DNA from: Tindallia sp. MSAO_Bac2
GTDB taxonomy: Bacteria > Bacillota > Clostridia > Peptostreptococcales > Tindalliaceae
Length of the DNA stretch: 64,000 nucleotides
Assembly (NCBI GenBank): GCA_003838145.1
Contig: QYZZ01000123.1
Span: forward strand, 1 to 64,000
Reading direction: 5' to 3'
In this document: in pieces, positions 47,725 through 56,272 of the stretch
How the letters are laid out: every line of letters starts with the position of its first letter
Numbering within the stretch: position 1 is the stretch's first letter
Notes under the pieces: model-generated
Seen by the model: only the letters and a program-made list of their open reading frames with translations
The model's database searches: none
Told to the model about the DNA's origin: nothing
Made by a program: the position numbers and the translations under genes

Positions 47725-48390
47725 ATGACAAAAAAAGAAACCGCTCTCTCAAAGGCTCTGCATTATCTTTCCTGGCGCTCCCGCACAAAATCTGAAGTAG
47801 TCCAGCACCTAAGAGCAAAAGATTACACCGAAGAAGAAATAACCGAAGCAATTCAGCGACTTTCAGAATATGGTTACGTTAATGACGAAGAGTATATTAA
47901 GCGGGTGACCGAAACCATCAGACTGCATCCCGGTAAAGGGAAGCATACGATCAAACAAAGAGTAAGGAACAAAGGAATTGAAGATCAGCTGGTCAGTCAG
48001 TTCATTGAAAACTATGATGAAAAAGTGGATGAAGAGAAGGCAATTCAGTTAGCAAAAAAACTGATAGAGCGATCCTCCAGCCTTCCATGGAAAAAAATTC
48101 AGGAAAAAATAAGCCGCCAGTTAATGAGCAAAGGCTTCTCACAGGAAGTCATACAGAAAACCTTTCTGGAACTGGACAAAAGTTCCGATATCATTCAATT
48201 GTATGATGAAAGACATGAGGAGCGAAAAGAAAAGGCCTTAGCCGAAGCTGTTAAACTCTATCATAAATGGATAAAAAAAGAAAAAGACCGTCGGATAATA
48301 CGGTCTAAACTGATGCAGTCCCTTTATCAGAAAGGATATTCAACAGAGCTGATCCAACAGGCAATAGATATTGTTATGCAAGAGGATTAG
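47725..48390 (+). CDS. recX: Regulatory protein RecX
   Basis: A modulator of RecA filaments, 221 aa, made of tandem three-helix repeats (ALHYLSWRSRTKSEVVQHLRAKDY; YGYVNDEEYIKRV; QLMSKGFSQEVIQKTFLEL). The ATG at 47725 follows AAAGGAAC; the frame is open from 47701. It is separate from recA and is the only + strand gene in the right half. Its 3' end overlaps recN by 17 bases. Confidence 0.88.
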   Translation: MTKKETALSKALHYLSWRSRTKSEVVQHLRAKDYTEEEITEAIQRLSEYGYVNDEEYIKRVTETIRLHPGKGKHTIKQRVRNKGIEDQLVSQFIENYDEKVDEEKAIQLAKKLIERSSSLPWKKIQEKISRQLMSKGFSQEVIQKTFLELDKSSDIIQLYDERHEERKEKALAEAVKLYHKWIKKEKDRRIIRSKLMQSLYQKGYSTELIQQAIDIVMQED

Positions 48391-50071
48391 CAGACTCAGA
48401 AGCCTTTAGCATTTCTCTGGCATGCTGCAAGGTAATATCCGTTACCTTTCCATCCAGCAATCGACCCAATTCGTGCAAACGCTCTTCTTCCTCCAGGATA
48501 TTTACCTGAACCTTCGTTTTCTTTCCGATGGCTTTTTTTTCAATCTGGAAATGATTTTTCGCCATGGCAGCTATTTGTGGCAAGTGAGTAATACATATGA
48601 CCTGATGATTCTGAGAAACATAGGAAAGCTTTTCTCCTACAACCTGAGCGGTACGGCCACTAATTCCAGCATCAATCTCGTCAAAGATTAAGGTCGGAAT
48701 AGAATCTATTCGTGCAAATAATGTTTTAAATGCCAGCATAATACGTGACATTTCTCCACCGGAAGCAATTTTTGAAAGCGGCTTAAGGGGCTCACCCTGA
48801 TTGGTGGAAATTAAAAAAGAAATTTCATCTATACCGGAAGCTTTCATTTCTGTTGGCTGGCGGTCCACAGAAAACGTTACCTTGCCCATATTCAGTGTTT
48901 TAAGTATATCCACCATTTCTTTCTGCAGTTTTCGGGCAGTCTCCATTCTTGTTTTGGATAATTTCTCAGCTAATTCCATAGCCGCATTTTTTTCGGCTTC
49001 CAGTTCCTTTATTGTCTGCTCATATTTTTCAGCGCTGTTATTTAACTCATCCAGTTCATTTTGCAGAGATTCCCGGAAGTCCAGGATTTCTTCAATGCTG
49101 GAACCATATTTTCGCTTCAAATGATTGATTTGTTCCAGCCTTTGTTGTATCGTCTCCAGTTCCTCCGGCATAAAGTCCACCTGATCATGGTAAGATCTGA
49201 CATCGCGGCACAACTCTTCCAGGTTAATTCTAATTTCCTCAGCCCGCTGGGAAAAATCCTCCAAAGGCTTACTTAAATGCGCCAATGAAAACATTTCCTT
49301 TACGTGCATACTCAATAAGTCTAAAGAAGAAGGGTATTCTCCTCCTTCATATACACCTTCATGAAAAGCACCCAGTGTCTGAAAAATCTGCTGGCCATGC
49401 CTAAGAAATTCATTACGTTCTTTCAACGTTTCTTCTTCACCGGCCGAGAGACCCGCTTCGTCAATTTCTTCAATTTGAGCTTGTAAAAAATCTAATTGAC
49501 GAGCTCTTTCCTGATCACTGGTTCCCAGTCTTTCCAACTCTTTTCTCAGTGAAAGAATATTTTCGTAGCGGTCTTTATAATTTTCATATAAAGTTTCCAG
49601 TTTCTTTCCACCATATACATCAAGAATCTTACAATGCCTGCTCTGGTCCAGCAGGGACTGATGCTCATGCTGACCGTGGATATCCATTAAACGACTCATT
49701 ACCCTTTTGAGAATCTGCTGAGTTACCGTCAGTCCATTCAGACGACAGATGCTGCGTCCGTTCTGATATAAATCTCTGCTAACCACCAGCTGATGGTCAT
49801 CATCAATATCAACTCCATATTCCTCCAAAAGCGTCAGTACTTCTTCCTCACATTCGGCCACGTCAAATACAGCCTGTATTCGCGCCTTATCCCTTCCGGA
49901 CTTCACCAGCTCCCGGTCTCCGCGGCCACCAAGGCACAGACCAACTGCATCAATGATAATTGATTTTCCCGCACCGGTCTCACCGGTTAATACCGTAAAT
50001 CCTTTGTTAAAGGCTACAGCAACATGATCAATGAGCGCAAAATCTCTGATATCCAGTTCAATCAGCATCAT
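48374..50071 (-). CDS. recN: DNA repair protein RecN
   Basis: An SMC-like ATPase acting early in double-strand-break repair. Walker A GETGAGKSIIIDAVG is near residues 30-45, a central coiled coil spans about 155-390, and the C-terminal signature LSKIASGGEMSRIMLAFKT and LIFDEIDAGISG complete the ATPase. 565 aa is the normal size. It follows argR by 26 bases, as in B. subtilis ahrC-recN. Confidence 0.96.
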   Translation of the reverse strand: MMLIELDIRDFALIDHVAVAFNKGFTVLTGETGAGKSIIIDAVGLCLGGRGDRELVKSGRDKARIQAVFDVAECEEEVLTLLEEYGVDIDDDHQLVVSRDLYQNGRSICRLNGLTVTQQILKRVMSRLMDIHGQHEHQSLLDQSRHCKILDVYGGKKLETLYENYKDRYENILSLRKELERLGTSDQERARQLDFLQAQIEEIDEAGLSAGEEETLKERNEFLRHGQQIFQTLGAFHEGVYEGGEYPSSLDLLSMHVKEMFSLAHLSKPLEDFSQRAEEIRINLEELCRDVRSYHDQVDFMPEELETIQQRLEQINHLKRKYGSSIEEILDFRESLQNELDELNNSAEKYEQTIKELEAEKNAAMELAEKLSKTRMETARKLQKEMVDILKTLNMGKVTFSVDRQPTEMKASGIDEISFLISTNQGEPLKPLSKIASGGEMSRIMLAFKTLFARIDSIPTLIFDEIDAGISGRTAQVVGEKLSYVSQNHQVICITHLPQIAAMAKNHFQIEKKAIGKKTKVQVNILEEEERLHELGRLLDGKVTDITLQHAREMLKASESANPLA

Positions 50072-50097
50072 TCGTCCTCCATTGTTAAGAACCTTTA

Positions 50098-50547
50098 TTA
50101 TTCAGTCAGTTCGCGAAAACGAGCCTTTACTTCTTCTACCTGATCTTCTTCACGAATCAGCACAAAAATAGTATCATCACCAGCTATCGTACCAACAACC
50201 TCTTCGAAATTTGCTGCATCAATGGCAGATGCGGCTGCCTGTCCGGCTGCAATAATGGTCTTGATAACAATAATATTTCCAGCATGATCAATAGACACAA
50301 TAGACTCCTTGAATAGCCGCACCAGGCGCTCTGTCAGCATAGATTCCTGACTTCCCATAGCCGCATATTTGTATCGGCCGTTACGTGACATCTGCTTAAT
50401 AAGATGAAGTTCTTTAATATCTCTTGAAACAGTGGCCTGAGTGACATTCATGCCCATTTCCTTAAGCGCCCGGGTCAGCTCTTCCTGGGTTTCAATGTCC
50501 CGGTGACTAATAATCTCCAGAATTTTAGCGTGACGTATATATTTCAT
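50098..50547 (-). CDS. argR: Arginine repressor ArgR/AhrC
   Basis: A 149-residue arginine-dependent regulator. The winged HTH is at 1-70 (TQEELTRALKEMGMNVTQATVSRDIKELHL), with the C-terminal oligomerisation and arginine-binding region ending EVVGTIAGDDTIFVL. No arginine genes are adjacent; the tlyA-argR-recN order is a conserved Firmicute arrangement. Confidence 0.96.
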   Translation of the reverse strand: MKYIRHAKILEIISHRDIETQEELTRALKEMGMNVTQATVSRDIKELHLIKQMSRNGRYKYAAMGSQESMLTERLVRLFKESIVSIDHAGNIIVIKTIIAAGQAAASAIDAANFEEVVGTIAGDDTIFVLIREEDQVEEVKARFRELTE

Positions 50548-50577
50548 GACTCCCTCCTTATTCTACGGTAAACCATT

Positions 50578-51399
50578 TTAAAACTGATGTGACTGTGATT
50601 CATTAACAACCGCTGTAACTTTTTCATTATCAATGCTTACATGATCAGCTATCGAAATTCCATCCTCCGCTTTTTGTGCCAGTAAGAGAAATTCGACATT
50701 GCCTTTAGGGCCTTTTATCGGAGAAAAAGTAAGATCCAGTGCCTTTAGCCCCCATTCAGGACAAAGGTTTAATATTTTTTCAATCACCTGTTGATGCACG
50801 GAAGCATCCCGAACCACACCATTCTTTCCAACCAGTTCTCTGCCAGCTTCAAATTGCGGTTTAATAAGAGCAACAATATAGGAACCTGGCTTTATAAGCG
50901 CTGTTACCACAGGCAAAACAAGTTTCAAAGAAATAAAGGAAACGTCTACGGAAGCAAAGTCGGCTGCTTCTTCCAATTGATCCGGCTGAACGTATCGGAT
51001 GTTGGTTCTTTCCATCACAACAACCCGTTCATCTTTGCGCAATGACCAATCCAGCTGGCCGTATCCTACATCAATGGCATAGACTTTGTTAGCACCGTTT
51101 TTCAGCATGCAGTCTGTAAAACCGCCCGTTGATGCACCAATATCAAGGCAAACCTTGTCCTTTAAACTTAATTTAAAGGAATTCAGAGCTTTTTCAAGTT
51201 TTAAGCCACCTCTGCTAACATAGGGGATATCCGTTCCTTTAACGACTATTTCTGCTTCTTCGTCAACCTTGGCTCCGGCTTTCTCTACCGGCATATTATC
51301 AACTTTAATGAGTCCAGCCATTAAAGCACTTCTGGCTTTTTCCCGGCTTTTAAAAAACCCTTTTTCCACCAACAAAACATCAATTCGCTGTTTTTTCAT
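50578..51399 (-). CDS. tlyA: TlyA-family rRNA methyltransferase
   Basis: 273 aa with an N-terminal S4 domain (RIDVLLVEKGFFKSREKARSALMAGLI) and an FtsJ-like SAM domain (CLDIGASTGGFTDCML, SFISLKLVLP). TlyA proteins 2'-O-methylate rRNA, and some were called haemolysins. The ATG at 51399 after AAAGGAAAAG is preferred over a longer open frame. It overlaps the end of dxs by 20 bases. Confidence 0.92.
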   Translation of the reverse strand: MKKQRIDVLLVEKGFFKSREKARSALMAGLIKVDNMPVEKAGAKVDEEAEIVVKGTDIPYVSRGGLKLEKALNSFKLSLKDKVCLDIGASTGGFTDCMLKNGANKVYAIDVGYGQLDWSLRKDERVVVMERTNIRYVQPDQLEEAADFASVDVSFISLKLVLPVVTALIKPGSYIVALIKPQFEAGRELVGKNGVVRDASVHQQVIEKILNLCPEWGLKALDLTFSPIKGPKGNVEFLLLAQKAEDGISIADHVSIDNEKVTAVVNESQSHQF

Positions 51400-53308
51400 G
51401 TCTTTTCCTTTCGTCTGACTGAATCGAAACAACTTTAGATGCATGATTCTTCCAGGCTTCTTGAATGCTCTCAAACAAGTCATCTGCCGTCAGGCCAACC
51501 TGCTTATATAAAGCCGTCATATCTCCCTGTTCTGTAAACTCGTCAGGCAGGGCAAAAATAGTTACTTTTTTCATTAAATCATGCTCCTGATATAAATGCT
51601 GCACCAGCGAGCCAAAGCCTCCAATTTTCTGGTTTTCTTCCATTACATATACAAAATCGGAAGTCTGTCCATATTCCAGCAATAACTGATGATCTAGTGG
51701 TTTTATAAACCGGGGATCAATCAGGGTACCCAGTATTCCGATTTCTTTTGCTTTTTCCAGCACTTCCAGCCCTACTCGGCTAAGACTGCCAACAGCTATC
51801 AGAACAAAGTCGCGCCCATATTCTTTTATAACTCTTCCTTTTCCTGTTTTAACAGGTGTATTATCAGTCGGAAGTGTAAAGGCCTGTCCCCGGGGATATC
51901 GGATCAACGAAGGCCCGGAAAGCGTCATGGTATGATTTACCATAGCTTTCAGGTCGCTTTCATCAGAAGGAGACATGATGGTTAAACCAGGTACAGCAGA
52001 AAGACACGAAATATCAAATACTCCGTGATGCGTTTCGCCATCATTACCAACAAGGCCAGCCCTGTCTACCATAAAGGTGACCGGAAGCCTTTGCAGGGCA
52101 ACATCATGAATAACCTGATCGTAAGCCCGTTGCAAAAATGAGGAATATACTGCAAAGAATGGCCTGAGACCTGCTACAGCCTGTCCTGCAGCAAAGGTTA
52201 CAGCGTGTTGCTCTGCGATACCAACATCAAAAATACGGTTGGGAAAACGATCCTTGAAGTTATTCAACCCTGTTCCATCCGGCATAGCAGCTGTTATGGC
52301 CACAATGCGTTCATCTTTCTCCGCCAGTGCTTCCATCGCAGAACCAGCCACCGCCGAAAAGTCTTTTGCAGAAGGTTTAATTTTCTTTCCGGTATTAACA
52401 TCAAAAGGACCAATTCCATGAAATTTTGCCGGATATTTTTCTGCCATATCATAGCCTTTTCCTTTTACTGTCAGAACATGAACCACTTTAGGTCCCTTAA
52501 TTTTTTTAGACAAATTAAGAGCCTCTGTCACATCTTCAATGTTGTGACCATCAATGGGTCCGATATAGGTAAAGCCAAGTTCTTCAAACAATACACCCGG
52601 GACAAAAAAATACTTGATTGAATCCTTGGCTTTCTCAGCTGTTCGATAAACAGATTTTCCAAGAGCCGGCAAGTGACCAATAAAGCTTTCAAGATCTTCT
52701 TTCAGCCGTGAATAAACAGGAAAACTGCGAATCCGGGTAAGATAATTAGACAGCCCACCCACATTTTCTGCAATAGACATTTCATTATCATTGAGAACAA
52801 CCGTAAGGTCTGTTCGATTTTGGCCTGCATGGTTCAGTGCCTCAAATGCCATACCACCCGTCAGAGCTCCATCACCAATTATTGCCGCAACCTGATAAGA
52901 CTCGTTTTTCAGATCTCTGGCTGTAGCCATTCCAAGGGCTGCCGAAAGTGAAGTAGCACTATGACCGGTGTTAAAATGATCATGAATGCTCTCATAACGT
53001 TTTGGAAATCCACTCAATCCGCCAAACTGGCGCAAAGAATCAAAGTCGTCCCTGCGACCTGTTAACAATTTATGCACATAGCACTGATGACCCACGTCCC
53101 AAACAACCTTATCCTGGAAGGTATTCAGAGAACTATGTAATGCAATGGTCAGTTCTACTACGCCAAGGTTTGAAGCCAGATGACCGCCAGTCTGAGATAC
53201 TTTTTCAAGTAAAAACTCGCGTATTTCTGCCGCAAGTTGTTTTTTTTCACGGTTATTAAGAGCTTTCAGATCAGATGGTGACTGAATCTGATGCAAATAT
53301 GAAGCCAT
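51380..53308 (-). CDS. dxs: 1-deoxy-D-xylulose-5-phosphate synthase
   Basis: The first enzyme of the MEP isoprenoid pathway; 642 aa with TPP site GDGALTGGMAFEALNHAG and transketolase domains (DRAGLVGNDGETHHGVFD). It joins IspH (22188) and IspA (55169) in isoprenoid synthesis. AAGGAGG lies 6 bases before the ATG. Its own promoter lies in the 89-base gap after oapA. Confidence 0.96.
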   Translation of the reverse strand: MASYLHQIQSPSDLKALNNREKKQLAAEIREFLLEKVSQTGGHLASNLGVVELTIALHSSLNTFQDKVVWDVGHQCYVHKLLTGRRDDFDSLRQFGGLSGFPKRYESIHDHFNTGHSATSLSAALGMATARDLKNESYQVAAIIGDGALTGGMAFEALNHAGQNRTDLTVVLNDNEMSIAENVGGLSNYLTRIRSFPVYSRLKEDLESFIGHLPALGKSVYRTAEKAKDSIKYFFVPGVLFEELGFTYIGPIDGHNIEDVTEALNLSKKIKGPKVVHVLTVKGKGYDMAEKYPAKFHGIGPFDVNTGKKIKPSAKDFSAVAGSAMEALAEKDERIVAITAAMPDGTGLNNFKDRFPNRIFDVGIAEQHAVTFAAGQAVAGLRPFFAVYSSFLQRAYDQVIHDVALQRLPVTFMVDRAGLVGNDGETHHGVFDISCLSAVPGLTIMSPSDESDLKAMVNHTMTLSGPSLIRYPRGQAFTLPTDNTPVKTGKGRVIKEYGRDFVLIAVGSLSRVGLEVLEKAKEIGILGTLIDPRFIKPLDHQLLLEYGQTSDFVYVMEENQKIGGFGSLVQHLYQEHDLMKKVTIFALPDEFTEQGDMTALYKQVGLTADDLFESIQEAWKNHASKVVSIQSDERKRHEKTAN

Positions 53309-53366
53309 GACAAACCTCCTTAGAATAGAAACGGTTTTTCATTATTATATGTTTCTTCCGTTTATA

Positions 53367-53395
53367 ATTCTACATCATTTATACAATTTATTCAA
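53367..53395 (-). promoter_or_regulatory. Sigma-A promoter for dxs
   Basis: On the - strand TTGAAT (53395-53390), a 17-base spacer and TAGAAT (53372-53367). dxs can therefore be transcribed independently of the OLE region. An AAACGG/CCGTTT inverted repeat lies in the leader (about 53329-53364). Confidence 0.65.
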
Positions 53396-53397
53396 AG

Positions 53398-53985
53398 CTA
53401 AGAAATATTAATTATTTTGGAAACCGCATGAACTAACTGATGGGATTTTTCAAGAGCAACGTTTTTACCAACGGCTTTACCGCCTACAGTTAGCGAAGCA
53501 ACAAATCCGCCTAATACTAAAGTTGCAGCAACCTGCTGTAATGAAGTAAGATTAGGCGACAGCTTCAATAAAATCGTTGCAGAAGCTACACCACTGACAA
53601 TACCGCATATATCGCCTACCACGTCGTTACAGATGTTGGAAACAATTCCGGCATTTTTCAGTAATTGAATTGCTTTTCGGGCTGAAGGCACCTTGTCCGC
53701 CGCCATAGCATGAAAAGGCTTTTCCGAAGCAACAGCAACAGCTATTCCAATCATATCAAAAAAAACACCAAGTAAAACAATAAAAACCAAAATGATAAAA
53801 GCAGGAATAACGCTGGACCTTATTAATATTTGTTCTGACAGATAGTGAAACCCGGCTGCCAGAAAAAAAGTCCAAAAGGATACCAGTGCCACCCACTTCA
53901 GATTATACTTTTTAAATAATTCTTCAATATGATTTTGTTCGGAACGTTCAATTCCGTTTTTAACCATCCTTTTCCATTTGGTCAA
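53398..53985 (-). CDS. oapA: OLE-associated membrane protein OapA-like (DUF21-like, four helices)
   Basis: A 195-residue integral membrane protein. A basic, amphipathic N-terminus is followed by hydrophobic helices at about 30-50, 58-82, 112-137 and 145-170. The stretch around AVASEKPFHAMAADKVPSARKAIQLLKNA resembles the DUF21 membrane domain of CNNM/CorC magnesium-related proteins. It lies immediately after the 0.6-kb non-coding block and before dxs, which is where OapA, the protein that tethers OLE RNA to membranes in B. halodurans, is found. The start is TTG, 9 bases after GGAGG. The identification is from context, size and topology. Confidence 0.82.
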   Translation of the reverse strand: MTKWKRMVKNGIERSEQNHIEELFKKYNLKWVALVSFWTFFLAAGFHYLSEQILIRSSVIPAFIILVFIVLLGVFFDMIGIAVAVASEKPFHAMAADKVPSARKAIQLLKNAGIVSNICNDVVGDICGIVSGVASATILLKLSPNLTSLQQVAATLVLGGFVASLTVGGKAVGKNVALEKSHQLVHAVSKIINIS

Positions 53986-54029
53986 CTCTAAATTCCTCCA
54001 TTAATCTTTCCAGGCATGCTATTTTAACC

Positions 54030-54654
54030 AGAAAAGCTGATAGCCTTTGTGAGCTATCAGCTAAAGCTGCAGTGGTAACAAGTCAGGTAAATTTTACGGC
54101 TTAGGTCCAGTAAGTTTTCCCAGACTTCTACTGCGTGTCGCCATCACAGCGGTTTCCCTTTAAAAAAGTCTCTGCTATGTCGCCATACGCAGAACTGGAT
54201 TGCCACTTAGTCCGCACTGTAATCCCTGACTCATCTCTTTGTGAACAGTCTAGGAGATTTCCTCAACAGGTTCACCGAATCTTAGCCTCTTTTGCAATGA
54301 AGGTTTCAAGCAGCAATAATTTTTTCAGCCGGGCCCTGGCTTCCAAAATCTGATCCACTTATCTGCCAACATCACTCAAGGCAGGCTACACTGTGCGCTA
54401 CGCTGCCTCATTAAGGACGCCTGCACAGGTTTCCACCTCTCCGGCCCGATTACCGGAGAAGCCTCCACGAAGCGAGGGTCAACGCCCGCATGCCATTGCG
54501 GATCGCCCCCATCTTCTTTACTCCCAGAATCGACCCACAACTGGGCGTCACAAGCCGAAACCAGAAACTTCATCGATGTGCCCTTCGACGGATTTTTAGG
54601 CCCGCCTTCAGATACCGGTGATTCTGACTAGAATACTGCACCACTGCATTCTGT
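54030..54654 (-). ncRNA. ole: OLE RNA (ornate, large, extremophilic RNA)
   Basis: About 625 bases without a plausible gene on either strand, clearly richer in G and C than the neighbouring intergenic DNA and full of local inverted repeats. The sense strand is -: a promoter precedes it, and a 10-bp hairpin followed by TTTTC closes it (54062-54035). Established knowledge: OLE is a roughly 600-nt structured RNA, encoded among isoprenoid and DNA-repair genes next to a membrane-protein gene. It forms a membrane ribonucleoprotein with OapA, OapB and OapC. Mutants in B. halodurans are sensitive to alcohols, cold and magnesium. Size, orientation, ispA/dxs setting and the adjacent OapA-like gene all agree. 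No covariance search could be run here. Confidence 0.85.
54035..54062 (-). terminator. 3' hairpin of the OLE RNA
   Basis: AGCTGATAGC and GCTATCAGCT form a perfect 10-bp stem with an 8-base loop, followed on the - strand by TTTTC. The U-tract is short, so read-through into oapA is possible. Confidence 0.65.
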
Positions 54655-54689
54655 AGTTAAAGTATATCATATTTGTTACAGGAACTCAA
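54654..54689 (-). promoter_or_regulatory. Sigma-A promoter for OLE RNA
   Basis: On the - strand TTGAGT (54689-54684), exactly 17 bases, then TATACT (54666-54661). The predicted start is A at 54654. The promoter begins only 20 bases past the yuiD-like stop, showing that OLE has independent expression. Confidence 0.75.
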
Positions 54690-54708
54690 TCAAAGCGGCC
54701 GTTTAGAG

Positions 54709-55152
54709 TCATATCATCCACAGCGCAACAACAACCCCCAAAACCGCCCCTGCAAAAACCTCGATGGGTGTGTGTCCCACCAGCTCCTTAAGCTGTTCCT
54801 CCGACATTTTTCGGTCTTTCTGGTAATCTTTCATGATTTCATTAAGTATAATCGCTTGTTTGCCAACGGCATATCGGACACCTGCCGCATCATACATCAC
54901 GACAAAAGCAAATACCAGTGTTACTGTAAACAATGGTGAATCCCAGCCATAAATTTTACCCATCCCCGTTGCCAGACTCATTACAAAGGATGAGTGTGAA
55001 CTGGGCATACCTCCAGATCCAACAAATCTGAGAACATTAAATCGCTTATCAACAATCAATGTAAAGAGAACCTTGAGTGCCTGCGCAATAAACCAGGCAA
55101 TCATCGTTACCCATAAAAGTCTGTTGCTCCCAATTCCCTGAAAAAAATCCAT
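54709..55152 (-). CDS. Divergent PAP2 family protein (YuiD-like)
   Basis: A 147-residue membrane protein of the acid-phosphatase/vanadium-dependent-haloperoxidase-related group (YuiD). About four helices are visible, with the motif GGMPSSHSSFVMSLATGMG containing the Ser-His phosphatase-like signature, and EVFAGAVLGVVVAL at the end. It may act on undecaprenyl- or prenyl-diphosphate-like lipids, which would fit its place after ispA; this is inference. It starts 16 bases after ispA, with GGAGGGC before the ATG. Confidence 0.85.
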   Translation of the reverse strand: MDFFQGIGSNRLLWVTMIAWFIAQALKVLFTLIVDKRFNVLRFVGSGGMPSSHSSFVMSLATGMGKIYGWDSPLFTVTLVFAFVVMYDAAGVRYAVGKQAIILNEIMKDYQKDRKMSEEQLKELVGHTPIEVFAGAVLGVVVALWMI

Positions 55153-55168
55153 CCTGCAGCCCTCCTGA

Positions 55169-56056
55169 TCATGAACGACGATTCACTAATGCTTCTGTTA
55201 ATGATCGTAGAAAATCAGCTTTTTCGCCATATGGATTAAATGCTTCCAATACTTGCTGCGTTAACTCGTTAATCTTTTTGCGGGATTTTTCAATCCCATA
55301 AAGTGCCGGATACGTAGCTTTTTTATTTTTCTCATCGCTACCAACCGGTTTACCCATTTCCGCTGCATCCCCTTCAATATCCAGCAAGTCATCCTGAATT
55401 TGAAACGCGGTGCCCAGAGCATAACCAATATTTTCCCACTGATCAGCTTCTTTGTCATCCACTCCAGCCATTTGGGCACCAGCCTTAACAGCTGCTGAAA
55501 TCAATGCGCCGGTTTTATGATGATGTATATACGAAAGCATGGAATCATTAATCTCCTTACCTTCGTTTTGCAAGTCTGCAGTCTGACCACCAATCATTCC
55601 CTGCACACCGGAAGCATCCGCTATGCTTTTCATGGCTTTCAAACCGTGCATTGGCTCTTCCAGGGTCAGGGTGTTGTCTGTCATTATTTCAAATGCCCTG
55701 TTAAGCAAACCATCACCTGCCAGAATTGCTACCCCCTCACCATAAACAATATGATTGGTTGGTTTTCCCCGTCTGGTTTCATCATCATCCATGGCAGGTA
55801 AATCATCATGAATTAAAGAATATGTATGAATCATCTCCAGTGCGCAGGCGTAGGGCAGGGCAACAGCAGGTTTTTTCCCCAACATACCACAAACCGCCAG
55901 CATCAGCACCGGTCTCAGTCGTTTTCCACCTGCAAAAAGACTATATTTCATGGATTCAAGTACAATGGCGTTTGGCTCTTCCGTAAGGATAATATAGTCA
56001 TCAAGAGCTTTATTAATCATTTCTATATATTCATTCATCTCAGCCTTCCAGTCCAC
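55169..56056 (-). CDS. ispA: Polyprenyl (farnesyl/geranylgeranyl) diphosphate synthase
   Basis: Condenses IPP with DMAPP/GPP. 295 aa with the first Asp-rich motif in IHDDLPAMDDDETRRGKPT and the second in QIQDDLLD. The xseB-ispA-dxs neighbourhood is standard in Firmicutes; here a PAP2-like gene, OLE and oapA separate ispA from dxs. The 3-base gap to xseB suggests coupling. Confidence 0.95.
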   Translation of the reverse strand: MDWKAEMNEYIEMINKALDDYIILTEEPNAIVLESMKYSLFAGGKRLRPVLMLAVCGMLGKKPAVALPYACALEMIHTYSLIHDDLPAMDDDETRRGKPTNHIVYGEGVAILAGDGLLNRAFEIMTDNTLTLEEPMHGLKAMKSIADASGVQGMIGGQTADLQNEGKEINDSMLSYIHHHKTGALISAAVKAGAQMAGVDDKEADQWENIGYALGTAFQIQDDLLDIEGDAAEMGKPVGSDEKNKKATYPALYGIEKSRKKINELTQQVLEAFNPYGEKADFLRSLTEALVNRRS

Positions 56057-56059
56057 GAG

Positions 56060-56272
56060 CTATTCCTCCTTTTCGGTAATTAATCCATTCTCTTCCATGA
56101 TCGTTGTCAACATTTTTTCTGTATCAGTCAAACGTTCATGGCATTTCCGATACATTTCTATGCCTTGCTGAAACAACTCCAGAGATTCCTCCAGGGACAA
56201 CTGCTGACTTTCAAGTTTTTCAACGATGTCTTCCAGTTTTTTAAAGTCTTTTTCATACTGACCTTTTTTCAC
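56060..56272 (-). CDS. xseB: Exodeoxyribonuclease VII small subunit
   Basis: A 70-residue helical hairpin with the family pattern FKKLEDIVEKLESQQLSLEESLELFQQGI. It pairs with XseA and overlaps it by 4 bases. Confidence 0.94.
   Translation of the reverse strand: MKKGQYEKDFKKLEDIVEKLESQQLSLEESLELFQQGIEMYRKCHERLTDTEKMLTTIMEENGLITEKEE

Noticed and set aside
54000-54700. Possible group II intron or IS remnant in the 0.7-kb non-coding block
   Set aside because: No reverse transcriptase or transposase fragments and no terminal repeats; the promoter, hairpin, size and OapA-like neighbour fit OLE RNA better.
54135-54939. Several short open frames on both strands in and near the OLE block (for example 54135-54353, 54376-54573, 54393-54599, 54673-54939)
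   Set aside because: They lack ribosome sites and family resemblance, overlap one another on opposite strands and fall in a structured RNA or inside the yuiD-like gene.
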